The notes under the pieces: generated by a model
Database searches by the model: none
Told to the model about the DNA's origin: nothing
Seen by the model: the letters and a program-made list of their open reading frames with translations, nothing else
From: Rhipicephalus microplus
Taxonomy: Eukaryota > Arthropoda > Arachnida > Ixodida > Ixodidae
Length of the DNA stretch: 64,000 bases
Direction: 5' to 3'
NCBI RefSeq assembly: GCF_043290135.1
Contig: NC_134710.1
Span: forward strand, 135,306,155 to 135,370,154
Shown here: positions 11,371-24,098 of the stretch, piece after piece
Position numbering within the stretch: position 1 is the stretch's first letter
How the letters are laid out: each line of letters opens with the position of its first letter
Position numbers and translations under genes: made by a program

Positions 11371-12544
11371 ACACTTAGCGCTGACATTGCACACTTACAT
11401 TTAAGAAATAAGCGACGAAGGTGAGACCGCCTCTAGGACTGGTAGTAAAGGTGACAAACACTTGGTTTATTCACGATAGGCTATTAAACATAATAGAATA
11501 AAAACCTGCGCCTATTCAAGCTAATGCAACGTATACGCAGTCGAAATGCCAGTAACACTTTTGTCACCACGCCTATTTTCATCGTTAGTATGCTAACTAT
11601 GCCTTCAAGTTCAAAGTTTGGCGCCAACTGTATTTAAAGGGTAAAAGAGACAGTATTTTATCTGTTTCGCTTTTGAGTTTCCCTTTTTCCACCGAAGGGG
11701 GGAGGGGGGATAAAGCTTTTTCGTACTCGGGGAATTGAGTGCTAGTGGTTTCCATTGGGACGACGACGTCTCTTATGGGTGCTCAACGAGAACGGCAAAC
11801 ATTTAGGGATTGAAATGAACATGAACTCCATCTCCGGTGAATGGTAGCAGCACAGGCATGGAAGATGGATGACTTCAATTTGTCAGACTTCAGTACAGAT
11901 GGCACAAGTGCACCAAACCATTCCTGATCAGATGATATCTACTAGTAAATCGGCCAATTTATCGCGGTGCGTACCCAAAAATATTTTTTGAAGGGGGGGG
12001 GGGGGGGCGAATATGGTTCAACCATATTTTACGCGTAAGTTTTGTATGTGTGCGTGTGTGTATACGCAAGCGCAATTGAAAGAGAACGCCTCCTGGCTAC
12101 ACCCATACAGCAGCGTGTTCAATACACAAGTCTTCAGAGAGAGAGGCATGCATGCAACCGCAGAAATAAGTATGTGTAGATGCATATTTTAGAAAAGCAA
12201 ATGCACAGTAAGCAAGCCTTCGATACACCACGTCGAGAAACTTCTTTGTGCAGTGGCATGATAGACACTAGGGCTTATATATTTGTATATATATAAATAG
12301 CTTTTGTACTTGAGAATAAATCTGTAGTATTATTCTACAAGGCCTTTATGTTCAAAACTTGTATTTCGATTTTTAAAAGTTTACCTTGTGTAAAGTATCA
12401 TTGGTGGTCTTACGAGCTACTTGTTTTTCATTATCAATATTTTGATACTTTCTTTTTGATAATATTAGAAGTCAATCTGTTGTTTGAAATTATTACAGCT
12501 GAAAAGACGGGTTTCTTTTTTGTGTGTGATGTCAGTGGACATAA

Positions 12545-12640
12545 GGAACACCAGACGGTTTAAATCTCTGGAACCTTCAATTACGCCGTTTCTCATGAAT
12601 ATCTCGTGGTTTTGGGACGTAAAACCAGAAACATTAATCT
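12545..12640 (+). repeat. Worn Ruka-like SINE 3' fragment
   Basis: The words 'ccttcaattacgccgtttctcat' and 'gtggttttgggacgtaaaacc' match the 3' half of the SINE consensus seen at 27394-27637. Confidence 0.5.
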
Positions 12641-14179
12641 GAAAATATCTGAGGCAGAAAACAAATGCTTCATGGGCGACCCAAAAACAACCAATTTTTC
12701 CGAAGTGTCTAAAGTCTTAAAGAATACAGTACATCGAAAGTGACATGTATAAATACAATAAAGTTCAACGTTGCCTACGTAGACTCCGAACGAATTGTGG
12801 AAAACTGCATCGCGTTATCAAATTATGACTTTCCTGAGTAAGGAGATGGCCGGCTGGACTGACCCAGTAAAATAAATATAGCATATGTTTGGTGTGTGGG
12901 CCTCATAACTGCTGAAGTCTCTTTTTACCTAGCTATCTGTTAACGCCAGTTTAGAAGATGCATAACTCAGCGCTGGGTTCAGTTATGCTTTTATTTTGTA
13001 ACAACTGTGAACCAGTTGAGCTCACAATAACCCCTGCCTCTTGAATTTGATTGAGGAAGGCACCCGGAGTGGGATTTGTGCTTTTTAAGTCAAGTTCTCT
13101 CTCTGTGTTTCTTCTTGCTTTCTTCAACACTGACTGTATTATTTATCTTCTTTGTTGCTTATAAAACAAGCAATTATATTGAAGTAACTTGTTTCATGTA
13201 ATGCAATGCACATAATTTTGTATCACTCCGATCACCCTATTAGTTTTGCATCATTTTTTGTTTGTGTATATAGCTAAATATACGTGTGTAGCTGAACGCT
13301 GTTTCTGTATAGCTTAACATTTTGTATAGCTCACTATTGTTATTGTCATTTACATTTTGTATTGCATCTGTTGTGAACTGGGTGGCCAAAGGCCCCCGGG
13401 AGGCAACTGTATACTCTAAAATGTTTTCGGGGGTAAATGGACAGTTAACCTGAAAAGGGACGAAATCTGTGCAAACGTTCGCACATGAGACGACAACAAA
13501 GACGCTTTCCTCTCTTGTGAGAAGGAAGCGCCCTTTTCAGAGTAACTGCAGAAATGTACGCACCGTGTGCAAATAACCTATCGGTGCCTACATAGCACAG
13601 TTTCCTTCCAGACGGTGCCGCAGCATGGCGGGCTTGGTGTCGTAGTTGTTAGTGCACGCGCATGCTGACTCCATGGTAGTTAATTTTAACTTCGTGTGTT
13701 TCGTGTAAATTTTCTGAAGTTCATTTCTGAACGTGATGCCTGTAAATCAATTGTACATGCCTGTATAGACCTTATAATGCTGGTTAACTAAACCAAGAAC
13801 TTTTTTTCTTGCGTAGAAAGTAACTGCGGCTCCTTTGAAGAGTATTGAGAAGGTTCAACTGTTAGGAGTAACCGTGATGGGGGGGGAGGGGGCGGTGTAA
13901 CCACTCGACCCTTCACAGTTACCGTCGAAAGGGAGGGATGGCTGTGACAGCTCCCCTAAAAATGCAACCTTGATGTAACTTTTCTTCTTTACTTCTTAAA
14001 GTGTAGCCTTAAGTTCAAAGTAGCCTTGAGAAAGAGTAGCCTCAAGACTCCTCAGACAAGACCTGAAATAAATAGAAATCGAAGAAAGGGGGGAACACGG
14101 TGTGCGTTTGCGTACATTCTCTGCGTAAACTTTTGCCTGAGTAAGCAATCGTCTTCAAGGGTAGCTTATGTTCACTTAC

Positions 14180-14337
14180 CTGTGCTGACAGTAGATGACC
14201 AGTGAAAGAAACTCGTTGGACTACTCCGGGAAGTATGGAGTGTTACAGTCACTGTCTTTGGACCACCGTCTACCATGACCGCGAACGTTTCACTCGTCCC
14301 CACTCGGAAGACATTGGGTGCCACTACGAAACAGTTC
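14180..14337 (-). CDS. Complement C3-like / thioester protein, exon 2 (MG1 start)
   Basis: A run of 14 T ending in cag is the acceptor at 14338 and ACAG/GTAAGTG the donor. The 158-base exon takes one base to complete a Glu codon begun in exon 1 and ends in phase 1. It encodes NCFVVAPNVFRVGTSETF followed by strand-like residues (AVMVDGGPKTVTVTLHTS). The 'V-x-A-P-N-V-x-R-V-G-x-x-E-x' opening is how mature C3/C4/C5-type chains and tick C3-like proteins begin, at the first beta strand of MG1. Exon 1 supplies a signal peptide ending directly before it, so this is the true N-terminus of the secreted protein. The family is secure; which tick C3/TEP paralog is not decidable here. Confidence 0.88.
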
Positions 14338-15739
14338 CTGAAAAAAAAAAAAAAGAATCCCGCCAGGTTAAACGTGCCGGCCACACTTGAATTCACAATT
14401 GGCGCACAAAGTCAAATGAATGGAAACTGTCTTGCAACACGGCGAGACAGTCAGACCCGGCTCTCGAGAATTGCAATAGACAGTGGACAAGCCACGGTCA
14501 AGACTTTGAGCTTTTGTTCTGTAGTGACAACAAAGAACGTTATTTAGGAGTTGGCCTTTATTAGAGATGGTATCTTATACCATCGGAAGATGTGCCCATG
14601 GGACAGGAACTACTTACTGGGGTTCGAACTTTTATTTCCGGTGTGTCGTATGCTCCAGAAGCTGTATAGTGAGTCATCTTGGAGCCTCCAGAACGTACTA
14701 CCGTGTCTGACAACTCTTTTTTTTTGTCCTACCTCTAAAGGTCGGTACATCGTTAGGTGCCTTCCTGGGAGTCTTGCCATCACCAGAAAAAGAGAGCGGC
14801 AGCCCTTTCCGATCCCTTCAGCGTATCGATATACCCTTTTCTTCCCCAAGTGTCGCGGTTGATGTCTACTCGTCTGAGTAATAGGTACTGTGTCACTTAA
14901 CCGCACTTTTCGCCCTCTTTCGTTTCAAGAAGCTCCCCCCCCCCCCCCCCGAGCCCTTTTACAGCGGTGCTGTATATGGAGCGAAGCCCACCACTACAAG
15001 AGCTGGCGCTCCCATCAGCGGAAAGAACTCGGCATGCAGGATCAGTGGCAGCGTCGTCGGCTTCGAGAGCGTCTGCGCGCTGACAACTAAATTTTCTAAT
15101 GCCACATGAGCTGTAATTCTGAGTAAGTAAGAAGGAAGCAAGGGGAAACTACTCGCTCGGAAAACCAATAAATGTAGAGTGAGACGCCATTTTAGTAAAT
15201 ATATTAATAAAACGTCTAAGGCCTTAAACCAGAAAATAAATTTTGCTGACGACGTGCCTACGTCAGCGTAGACGCAAGCTTTTTTTTTTCAAGGAATCAC
15301 TTTGGAAAAAAATTTGATTTCTTTTACAGTAGAACGGTGACTTTTGACTTTATTTGTGTACACAATTTTGAATGCTCACATATAATGCTACCATGCTATC
15401 GTGTAGTGAAGGCTTCATTCTGGTATGCCAACGGTTCAGGCCACCATAAATAAGAACGTGCGGTAAGTCGGCGAACTAGAGTTAGCCGCTATGAGAGAGG
15501 ATCTGCGCGAGGTTTAGAAAGCGTAAGGCCTCCCTTCAGCCGTACATTGCCCCTTTGGTAGTTTGGCCGCACGTGATTGCTTTACAGAAAACCATTAAAG
15601 TGGTAGTTCCTTTGCCCGGCTATCAATATGCACTGATCACCGTCACCGCAGCCGAGATTCGATCCAGCGATCTACGGGAAGTGATAACATTATGCTCTTG
15701 GTGACGCAGCAAACCCTGGGGGCTCCACTTAAGGAGTAC
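14338..15739. other. No gene seen
   Basis: Intronic sequence with a C-run at about 14935-14950 and short open frames of no recognisable kind. The stretch 15540-15740 may be worn upstream sequence of the LINE that follows. Confidence 0.4.
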
Positions 15740-17565
15740 ATAGTGACGGACAAGAAGGAGTTAGAAAATCACCGCGTGGCGGATCAAACCAAATACGGAC
15801 CGCTGGAATAACTCTTTTCGTGATTAGCGGAGGGTTCACCCCTCGCGACCTTGACAGTCCAAATTGAATTAAATTGCGCAATGAACTCGCGCCTTGCACA
15901 TTTATCGGAGGCTAAAAATCGCCGGTTTAGTGGTGGCGCATACAGTAGCTCAATAGTTGCAGCGTAAGCACATAGCACTTTTCAAAGAACAAATGAAATA
16001 TAGTCAGGGGGCGCTTCATCGGCAGTGGAATGAAGTTTGCTCAAAATTAGATGGGAAGATACGCACTAGAGTCAAATGGAACCGCTTGAAGGTACTCCTC
16101 GATGAGACTATAATTACGAAACAAATCAGAGGTTGTTAATTGGCCGATTAGTCCAGGAACATAGGAACAATGAGGTAGATTACGCGACTGTATTTAAGAA
16201 AATGGCAGAGTGATACCTGCCGATCGGCAGGTATCACTCTGCCAATTACTCGGACTACCGGGGAGGGCCACTGGGAAAAATTGGCTCATCCTTCACGAAC
16301 AATGAGATTGAATAGGTGGCTAATACGCTAAAAGGTCGCTCAGTTCCAGGATCTGACCGAATTACGAGCACGCTGCTACGTAATATTCATGGTTGTTCCA
16401 TCGCTAAGTTAAATAGGTCAAACTTCTCTAGGCGGAAAGCCGCGTGCTGGATGCCTGGTGGACCACCACGTTGGTACCCAATGCCAAACTGAGCAAGCAA
16501 CTCGCCAGAGAAGCTAAACGTCCCGTCTCACTCTCATCTTGACTGGGCAAGGTGATGGAGCATGCGGTACACAACGAGGACTCCAGGTGTATCGAGGGAA
16601 AAAGCTTTTTTTACACAACATGGTAGGCTTCCGGCTGGGCCTCTCTACCCAGAATGGGATTAAAATGCAAATTATAGGCCGAGCAACCCAAGATGTTCGG
16701 GGACTATTGACCCTTGATCTTGCGAAAGCCTTAGACACAATTTCCCATAAGTTCGTCCAAGAGGCGGTCAAAAGCACGTGGTTGGAACCAAAGCTCACTG
16801 CCTATGTTCAAGCCTTCTTCAGGGACCACGAAGCAACCATAAAAATTGGGGGATCGACATCAACGGCCTTCACTGTGGGTGCGAAGAACACGCTCAAGGA
16901 GCGGTAATTTCACCTCTCTTGTTTAACATAGCCCTGGAAGGTCTCTCTGAGCGTCTTTCCACTGTAGCCAATACCAACCATGCACTATTAGATGCGAAGC
17001 AGCTGGTGGTCCGGCTCCATTGTGTGGCCACCCTTAATGCACATGCGCAATAGCTGCCCCAAGCACCGCCAGAACGCGTTCACGCGCTAGCGCGTTCGGG
17101 TCTCTGTAAGGGGCAAAGTAAGACGCTGTGTTCTCTCTAAGCAATCATGCTCTCTCCTTCGCTCTCTCAGCAATCATGTGATGGCGTCAGGCAACGAGAT
17201 TCTGCGAACACGCGATGAACGTACACGCTCTCGCGTGGCGTGCTCCAACAAGAGTTCGGGACGAGAAAGCCAGCAAAAAGTATACAGTGAATTCATGGTA
17301 TGCTCCATCTGTAAGGGCCGCGCTACATTGGGCAAAGTGCCCGTGATAAACGGAACTAAGTCGACCCATGTGCTGCTACACGTGCTGTTTTGGTTCCCGT
17401 TAGTCGGAGATGGTGTAACTTTTTATTCTGACGTTATTACTGTCTGGTGCATGAGAGGTTCAGAGGCTGAGCGAAAGAATGTGCTCCAGTCGGCACAAGT
17501 TTTCTGGAGGGTATACATGGGGCTTCGCCTTTCCCCCTCCAAATTGGAGTTTCTTCTCTAACTGG
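15740..17565 (+). pseudogene. I-clade LINE, linker and reverse transcriptase remnant (LINE-A)
   Basis: Read piecewise in several frames, it follows the order of tick I-clade LINE polyproteins. NSRLAHLSEAK (near 15880) and QWNEVCSKLDGKIR (near 16025) are the endonuclease-RT linker. HNMVGFRLGLS and LLTLDLAKALDTISHKFVQ (16618-16760) are RT motif A with its catalytic Asp. GAVISPLLFNIALEGLSERL (16900-16960) is motif B. SDVITVWCMRGSEAE near 17430 is motif C, with Y-A-D-D lost. LRLSPSKLEFLL (to 17560) follows. Stops and frameshifts are frequent, and an unrelated or badly worn stretch lies at 17050-17400. RNase H is missing because the copy ends at the AT tract. It is dead. Confidence 0.7.
16204..16243. 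repeat. Perfect 40-bp palindrome
   Basis: ggcagagtgatacctgccga is followed immediately by its exact reverse complement, with no spacer. It lies inside the LINE-A remnant between the linker and the first RT block. Confidence 0.95.
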
Positions 17566-17698
17566 TTCGACCTGGGAGAAAACCCACTAAACAATCGATC
17601 AGGTGCAGAGTGCGTTAACCAAAAGGCAGGGTCAGTCGAGCCAGTGGTATACCAACTCTTTCGCGAGTGGGGGAAAACAATCTACCTCACTCGTCAGG

Positions 17699-18203
<505 letters not shown>

Positions 18204-18239
18204 AATGATTTTTTTTTTATGCAGCAAAGATTTAGTTTG

Positions 18240-18448
18240 CTGCTTCCGAAGTGTGAATATTTGGAGTGCATAAATACCTATGTCTAATGTTTCTATGTAA
18301 CTAGGATTATTATTACTAATTTTAAAATAACTACAGTTCTGTATGCCGCCTGTAAGAAAGTACTTAGCATTTATTGTATTTTGATACTCATGCCCTCCTG
18401 CTTTGGTCTCGTAAGAGACTGGCAGTATTGTAAATAAATAATAAATAA

Positions 18449-18451
<3 letters not shown>
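18240..18451 (+). repeat. LINE 3' end with TAAA tail
   Basis: The words 'tactcatgccctcctgctttggtctcgtaagagactggcagtattgtaaataaataataaataaataaat' are spread over 18380-18451 and match the 3' UTR end of RTE/CR1-type tick LINEs. These finish with gcagtat-gtaaataaa and a TAAA repeat. A (TA)n run (18452-18500) follows, probably grown from the tail. Confidence 0.5.
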
Positions 18452-18503
<52 letters not shown>

Positions 18504-18526
18504 CTTTTTAATGAAGACGAACATGC

Positions 18527-18665
18527 CGTAGGCCCGTGTGTTCAAGAAATTTAGGTGCACCTTAAAGAATCCAAGATGGCCAAATTTTCAGGGCCTTCCA
18601 CTACGGCGTCTCTCATAATCATATGGTGGTTTCGGGACGTTGAGCCCTAAATATCCATCAATCAT
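18527..18665 (+). repeat. Ruka-like SINE, 5'-truncated
   Basis: It runs from 'ggcccgtgtgttcaagaaatttaggtgcacc' through 'ccactacggcgtctctcataatcatatggtggtttcgggacgtt' to 'atccatcaatcat'. These are the middle and 3' end of the SINE; the tRNA-like head is absent. Confidence 0.7.
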
Positions 18666-19245
18666 CTCGTGACCGTTCAGTCAGCATGCGTGTACACTAA
18701 CCACTACACCACACCACGCGCTACAGAACCGCTTCAAGTGAAACAGGCTTGTGTAGGCACTGATGAGTCGTTTGCGCATGGTGCGAACATTCCTGCAGTT
18801 ACCCAAAACAACGGGTTCTTTGATCTACAATGAGGTAAGTGCCCTTCCTGATGGTTCCTTGTTCTTTTTCGCACATTGCGTTTTTTGGAGGAGAAAATAG
18901 CCCTTTTCCTAGTAACTGCCCTGTTACTCCACAAAAAGTGTGCCCGCTCTTTAGCTATACGTACATGATTATTCCGCAACTTCGTAACGCTAATCTCTCG
19001 AGATACAAAGTGGAAGACTTCATTACTAGTGATAGTTATTGAGGCTGCAGAAAATGTGCATAATTTAACATAGGATAGCCAGACCCCGTGCGAACGGCGG
19101 GTTTACTGTAAAAATTGTTGTGTTCGTTGCGTACACCAAGTAATACGTGCCATAGAAAATATATTAGGCAGGGCTAACGTGGTTATAACTAGGAATAAAC
19201 TCCGGGATGAGATGCATGTTTGCCGAAGTATCACAAAGAAAATTG
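18666..19245. other. No gene seen
   Basis: The stretch 18680-18720 resembles the reverse of a tRNA-like anticodon arm (ctaaccactacaccacacca), possibly another SINE head. Nothing else is recognisable. Confidence 0.35.
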
Positions 19246-19484
19246 ATTGATATGTGGGGTTTGACGCCCCCAAAGTCCCCAAATGAATATGAGTAACGCC
19301 GTAGTGGAGGCCTCTGGAAATTTCGACCACCTGGGTTTCTTTAACGTGCATCCAAATCTGAGCACACGAGCCTACAGCATTTTCACCTCCATCGAAAATG
19401 CGGCCGCCGCTGCCGGGATTCGATCGCGTGACCTTCGGGTCAGCAGCCGAGTACCTTAGCCAATAGACCAACGTGGCGGGGCAC
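19246..19484 (-). repeat. Ruka-like SINE (full length)
   Basis: Reverse orientation: the tRNA-like head is at the right (with B-box ggtcacgcgatcgaatccc on the minus strand) and the 'tatcaatcaa' tail at the left. The same SINE at the same position opens the second repeat copy (41418-41657), with the shared flank 'acaaa.ggaattaggatgttt'. It was therefore present before the two copies separated. Confidence 0.8.
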
Positions 19485-22400
19485 AAAAGCAATTAGGATG
19501 TTTCAAATTTACTAAATACATTGCACTTTACCATTAAAGTTGCGCCTGCATGTGCGAATAACCTAAATTATAAGAAAGAATTGAGCTTTCTTCATTGGGA
19601 GACCTTACATGAATCTGGCTGTCGTAACAATGAACTTCACATATTCGGAAAATAAACAATATTGTACTGCCACATACAGCTTTATCGGAAATGTTGAAAT
19701 ATGTTCGTCTATTTGGATCATATATGCATCTTCTCAACAGCCGCCAGGAATTGTGTTGTCATATATCCTGATATGGGTGAAAAACTGGGGAAATATACCA
19801 CCGCGTCACAAGCAGTCAAATTCACTTCTCATGGGATTGCCGCTAAAAGCAACAATTGCAACACAAACGCCAGGAAGTCTGAATGAATATTTTCGTTGAC
19901 GCAGTCTTGACGTGGCTCAAGTTAAAATTAAACAACCTTCGCCTCGATTAGCCAATGACTGGTCTCGTACCCCATGTGTATCGTACAGGTAGTCAGCAGC
20001 AAAGAAAATTAATTTATGAGGTGGCTATCAATATAGACTGGTAGTAGTTATCAGTGCGACAGCACTGTTGCTACGATTCTGCACGAAGATAGAGTGTGAC
20101 AATGAGAATTCCCACACAAACCCTAAACCGCACTTCGCCTCAATAATTTAGGTGCAATGAACCTCCAAAATAATTGCGAGATAAACATGCAACTGAACAA
20201 TGAGCTGAGTGAGCAAGTACACGAAAAAAAAAAAACAGACAGAACAGCGATGGTGGTAATTTATAGGGCGAGTGCGCACAAGATATTTTGCGAGACTCGA
20301 TAATTAAAGCGAGCGCGGATCTTGGCACACCAGCAAAAAAGTGTCCGTAGGTAGTGGATTCATCCGACACAAATGGAGGGTAACCCTTCTTATCTTCTAT
20401 AGAGATCACTTATCAACACCTCACCAAATTATGTAAATATTGTGCCTGGCGTCTCATAAAATCTGCTGATTATGCGTCGATGAGTGTTGTATCCGAACAG
20501 AAGTGCGTTTTTGCTTTTCCCACCCGTCAAAATGCGGCTAAAGTGGGCAAGAATGTAATCAGTCATCGGGGCTATCAGCGCGACATAGACCTTTTCACCC
20601 CTTTCACATATTGCTTACGATGGAGCACGCGATTCTGCAGAAGTTAAAGCGAACATTTATTGTTTTACCAGAAACATTAGCGATTCTGTTCTGGTCATTC
20701 ATGTGCAGCTTCAGACGAGCAGAAAGCGAACGCGAACAGCGAACCGGTGCACAAGGCGAGCGCATCATCATGTAGGCTTGCGACGGCTGGCATCGGAGAG
20801 TCCGTGCCGTGACGTCACCCATGCCTCCCACCAGAAGGCGCCACTCAACCTTCTCGGGGCTATGCGGTGAATAAAATCGTTAGCGAGTAGCCCGCTCATC
20901 AGCAACACTTTTCTTCCTGTGTCTGGCTCAAAATTTAAACACGTTTTCCTCTAAACTGTACACAACATTATAAGACTTGTAGTGCTTAACTTTAAGAGCT
21001 TTCTTAATTAAATGCAAAAGAGTCTTCCCAGACTCTTACAAAAAAAAAAATCTTGGCTTCGGTGCTATAGAATTATTATTGAAGTGACCGGAAGATTCTT
21101 GCGAAGCAACACGTACTGCTGCTATTGTAATCGTGAAATCGGTTAGAACGGCGAACTGAATAGCCAGCACCGCAACCACATTTGACGTTTCACGATTATT
21201 AGGGCTTATTTGAAAAGCAGTTCTGAGGCCTGTAGTGGCTCTGTGCTAGAATACTTGATTGCCTACGTCGGCGAACTCATTCAAGAGTAGACTCAGTTTG
21301 GGTGGTGAGTTCAAGCGAGTCAGTCCGGGTGAATAATAATTTCGTGAGTTTGAGGCCGAGTGAGTTCGGCTCAGGAAAAATTTGCTCCATCGGTGTCAAA
21401 GTGATTCCAACGGGCAATATGTATTTCTTGAGTTAGTCTGAGTTCTATATATTTTTCGCCGACCTGTAGGCAAATCTGCTCACCTTCAGCATTATTATCA
21501 GCCTTACATGGATTCACGTCTACGCTCATGCCAACTGACACGTATTATAACGCAGCCTCATTAATATAGCCATTTCAACATTTATCGATCACAGGAATAT
21601 ATTACGTAGGGGTGTGCCTTGACCTCCCATTCAAAATTTTCCAGGAAAACTTTCGACAAATATAACTCATGTTGTAAGGATTTCAAGGAAAGTCACTTTT
21701 CTGATTTGCGAGTAGCCACAACACGTGTTTGGAGGTATTATCTAGAAAAGGCGCCAAGAACGGCAGCGATTACGTGTGACATCAGTGTTAAAGGGGCATT
21801 AAGTTCGAAAGCAAACTGACGTGAGGGTGAAAGCTCAATATATGACAGCGTCTAAAACGACAATATTATCAACCGCCGTGCCCTACTTACCGAGAAATAA
21901 AGATAAACGCACAATAACACATGCGCCACGGTAGGAAATGAACCCGATGACCTCATAGTTTAAGCTTACGGTTATTCACTAGTAATAAAACTAGCTGAAT
22001 TCAATAAAGAATCTTCCGTTCATCAAGAGACGCTACAAAATGCTGCTTGTTCGTTTCTGTTTAATTCACGAAAAAAAAAAACCGCCGACGTTACTTTGCG
22101 GAAGGACGCGAATGGTTAAAAAGTTGAATTTTCGCCTGATTAAATTGTACAGGCAGTTTCATCAAGCCGGGCCAAGTTGAACCAGGCACGTCTGCCGTCT
22201 CTGAGCCAATGGCAGGAAATTGATCAATGGCCACTGTTGGAGCTGTGGCTCTCTCTGCTTTAGTTCTTCTGCTGAAAAAGTGGCGGAACCAGAGGGCGGG
22301 AGGTGGTAGGTGCGAATGCACCCCCCCCCCCCCAAAGCCTGTCAGCACTCCCTCCCCATCTCTTCGGTGCTTGCTATCCGTCTGCTATCACCAGTTAGCA

Positions 22401-23400
22401 GGAATGAGAGGGACTACTAGGAGCACCATTTAAGAGTGTTTATGTTATTACAAGGTTTTCGTGCTAATAAAAACAAAACAGTAATGACCACGCCCGTTTT
22501 TCAGGTGTTAATTCAAGTGACCTCCCCCCTAAAATGGGTGCCTGGATCCGCCCCTGTGCTACAGTGTTGGTGGCCGCGCAATAATGCCGGGCAACGTTGT
22601 GCCCGGGAACGGTGGCGTGAGACGTTCTGTTTGAGGCGCGTAATTTGAACTTCACTAGCCCAACGTGGTTAACTAAAACGTCATTTTATTTCAGAAAAAG
22701 CACTTCATTGGCACAAATGTAACACTACGACTTTTCTGGAACGCTGTTTCAGCAATGAAATTCGACCTTATAGTTGCCTGTGTCTTTTTAAGCATCGTTT
22801 ACGCCAGAATCGAGAAAGGTAAATTTAGGCTAACGTTTGGACTCGTGAGTCAACTCATTTGGACTCATTCAGACCAAGATCGAGCCTTGAGTCTGAGCTA
22901 GTCTGGGTGGACAATGTTTTGGATAGCTTGAGCCCGAGTGAATCTGGTTGAAAATTTTCATGAGGGTGAGTCTGAGTGAGACAGGCTCAGGAAAATTCAG
23001 GCGAGTCTGAGTCATTGTGAACCCTGAGCGAAAAATATATTTATGAGTGTGAGCTCCACAAGCTTTGCCGGCTTGCGCTTTATTGCCACGCAGAAGGGTG
23101 CACGGGCCTTGATTTCTGCTGACACCCTGATTACCATTATCTATTCTCGCCAGTTCATTATATAAACTGTGAATAACCCTTGGTGTACTCGCCCATGCAT
23201 GGTATACGGGTGTATGTGCCTCAAGTGTGTCTTGCGGAAAGGGTTTTGATGGTATGTGGTTTTTTTATTGGTGCAAGGGCCATACTTGGCCAAAGAGCGC
23301 CAGAAAAATTACAACAAAATCGCAACTATGTGTGGTTTGCGATGACATGTTGGAAATGCAAACTATGAGACTGTTACGTGGCTGTATGTGGGCCTATACT
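19485..23400 (+). repeat. Long repeat unit, copy 1, left part
   Basis: It aligns by eye, same orientation, with 41658-46990, excluding two insertions found only in copy 2. Shared landmarks: gaattaggatgttt at the start; 'agacgagcagaaagcgaacgcgaacagcgaaccgg'; 'ccgtgccgtgacgtcacccatgcctccca'; two GAGT blocks; a C-run followed by 'aaagcctgtcagcactccctcc'; and 'ggtgtactcgcccatgcatggtata'. Copy 1 is cut at 23400 by the PLE1 insertion and resumes at 34813. I recognise no protein in this part. Confidence 0.8.
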
Positions 23401-23558
23401 AAAAGAACTTGTTGTTGGGCTAGTTGGTAGAGCATTTCGAAAAGTTAATTAGAGCGCGAAAACTTGACACGATCACTCACACACGCACACACCCATGCAT
23501 GAAACACACAGCGCTCACTTCCAACTGATTTATTCATAGCTCGAAGGCTTGAATATAT

Positions 23559-24017
23559 TGACACGCAGCAAAGGACGACGCAGTTCTCTATGAAGAAAAC
23601 AAGTTTATTGGAGCGAACCTGTGCTCCCCTAACAATAAAAAAATACACAGGTGGCGAAGCAGCGGCCAGAAAAACGGCGGGCACGCTAGTGAGCGTCGGC
23701 GATCGAATGACGCGGCATCGGCTGTGCGGGAATTTATATCCCTCGGCGCGAGGGTTTCTCGAATAGTCGAATTGTATCGAGAACACCGTGATAGCGTTTG
23801 TTAGAAACGCTGTTCGTTCGAACAGCGCCTCTAACAAACAACGCTTGCAGCGTTGTTTCTATTGAACAGCGCCTGAAGCGTTGTTCGATAGCGTTTGTTC
23901 GAAACGCTGTGGTAGCGTTTGTTCGAAACGCTGTGAAAACGGCGATAGCACAGGCCGGCGCAGCCAGGCCGAAAAAATAAAACACAAATAAACAAACCCA
24001 ATGCATGGTTCGCTGCA
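23559..24017 (-). repeat. Gypsy 3' LTR
   Basis: 459 bp, TG...CA. It aligns with 31696-32145, both containing 'aaaggacgacgcagtt', 'aagtttattggagcgaacctgtgctcccctaac' and a field of gcgtttgttcgaaacgctg repeats. Indels and substitutions show it is not fresh. Confidence 0.9.
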
Positions 24018-24098
24018 TTACCCCCCCCCCCCCCCCCCTCTAAGAGTGCATCGACCCGATGCTAACATAAGGGACAGTCCACACAAATTAAAAGTGCG
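24018..24098 (-). other. Polypurine tract and 3' leader of Gypsy
   Basis: A C-run on the plus strand (24020-24036) is a G-run on the coding strand directly before the 3' LTR, as expected of a polypurine tract. Confidence 0.6.

Larger units (their letters stand above)
10651..14179 (-). other. Intron 2 of the C3-like gene (3.5 kb)
   Basis: Bounded by the exon 2 donor and exon 3 acceptor. It holds a mini Penelope-like insertion (11112-11215) and two worn SINE fragments. It also has a G-run near 11996-12008. The remainder is AT-rich with no exon that I can see. Confidence 0.7.

Noticed and set aside
23750..23940. The gcgtttgttcgaaacgctg field as a separate satellite or operator array
   Set aside because: It occurs at the same place in both LTRs (also 31930-32060), so it is part of the LTR structure.
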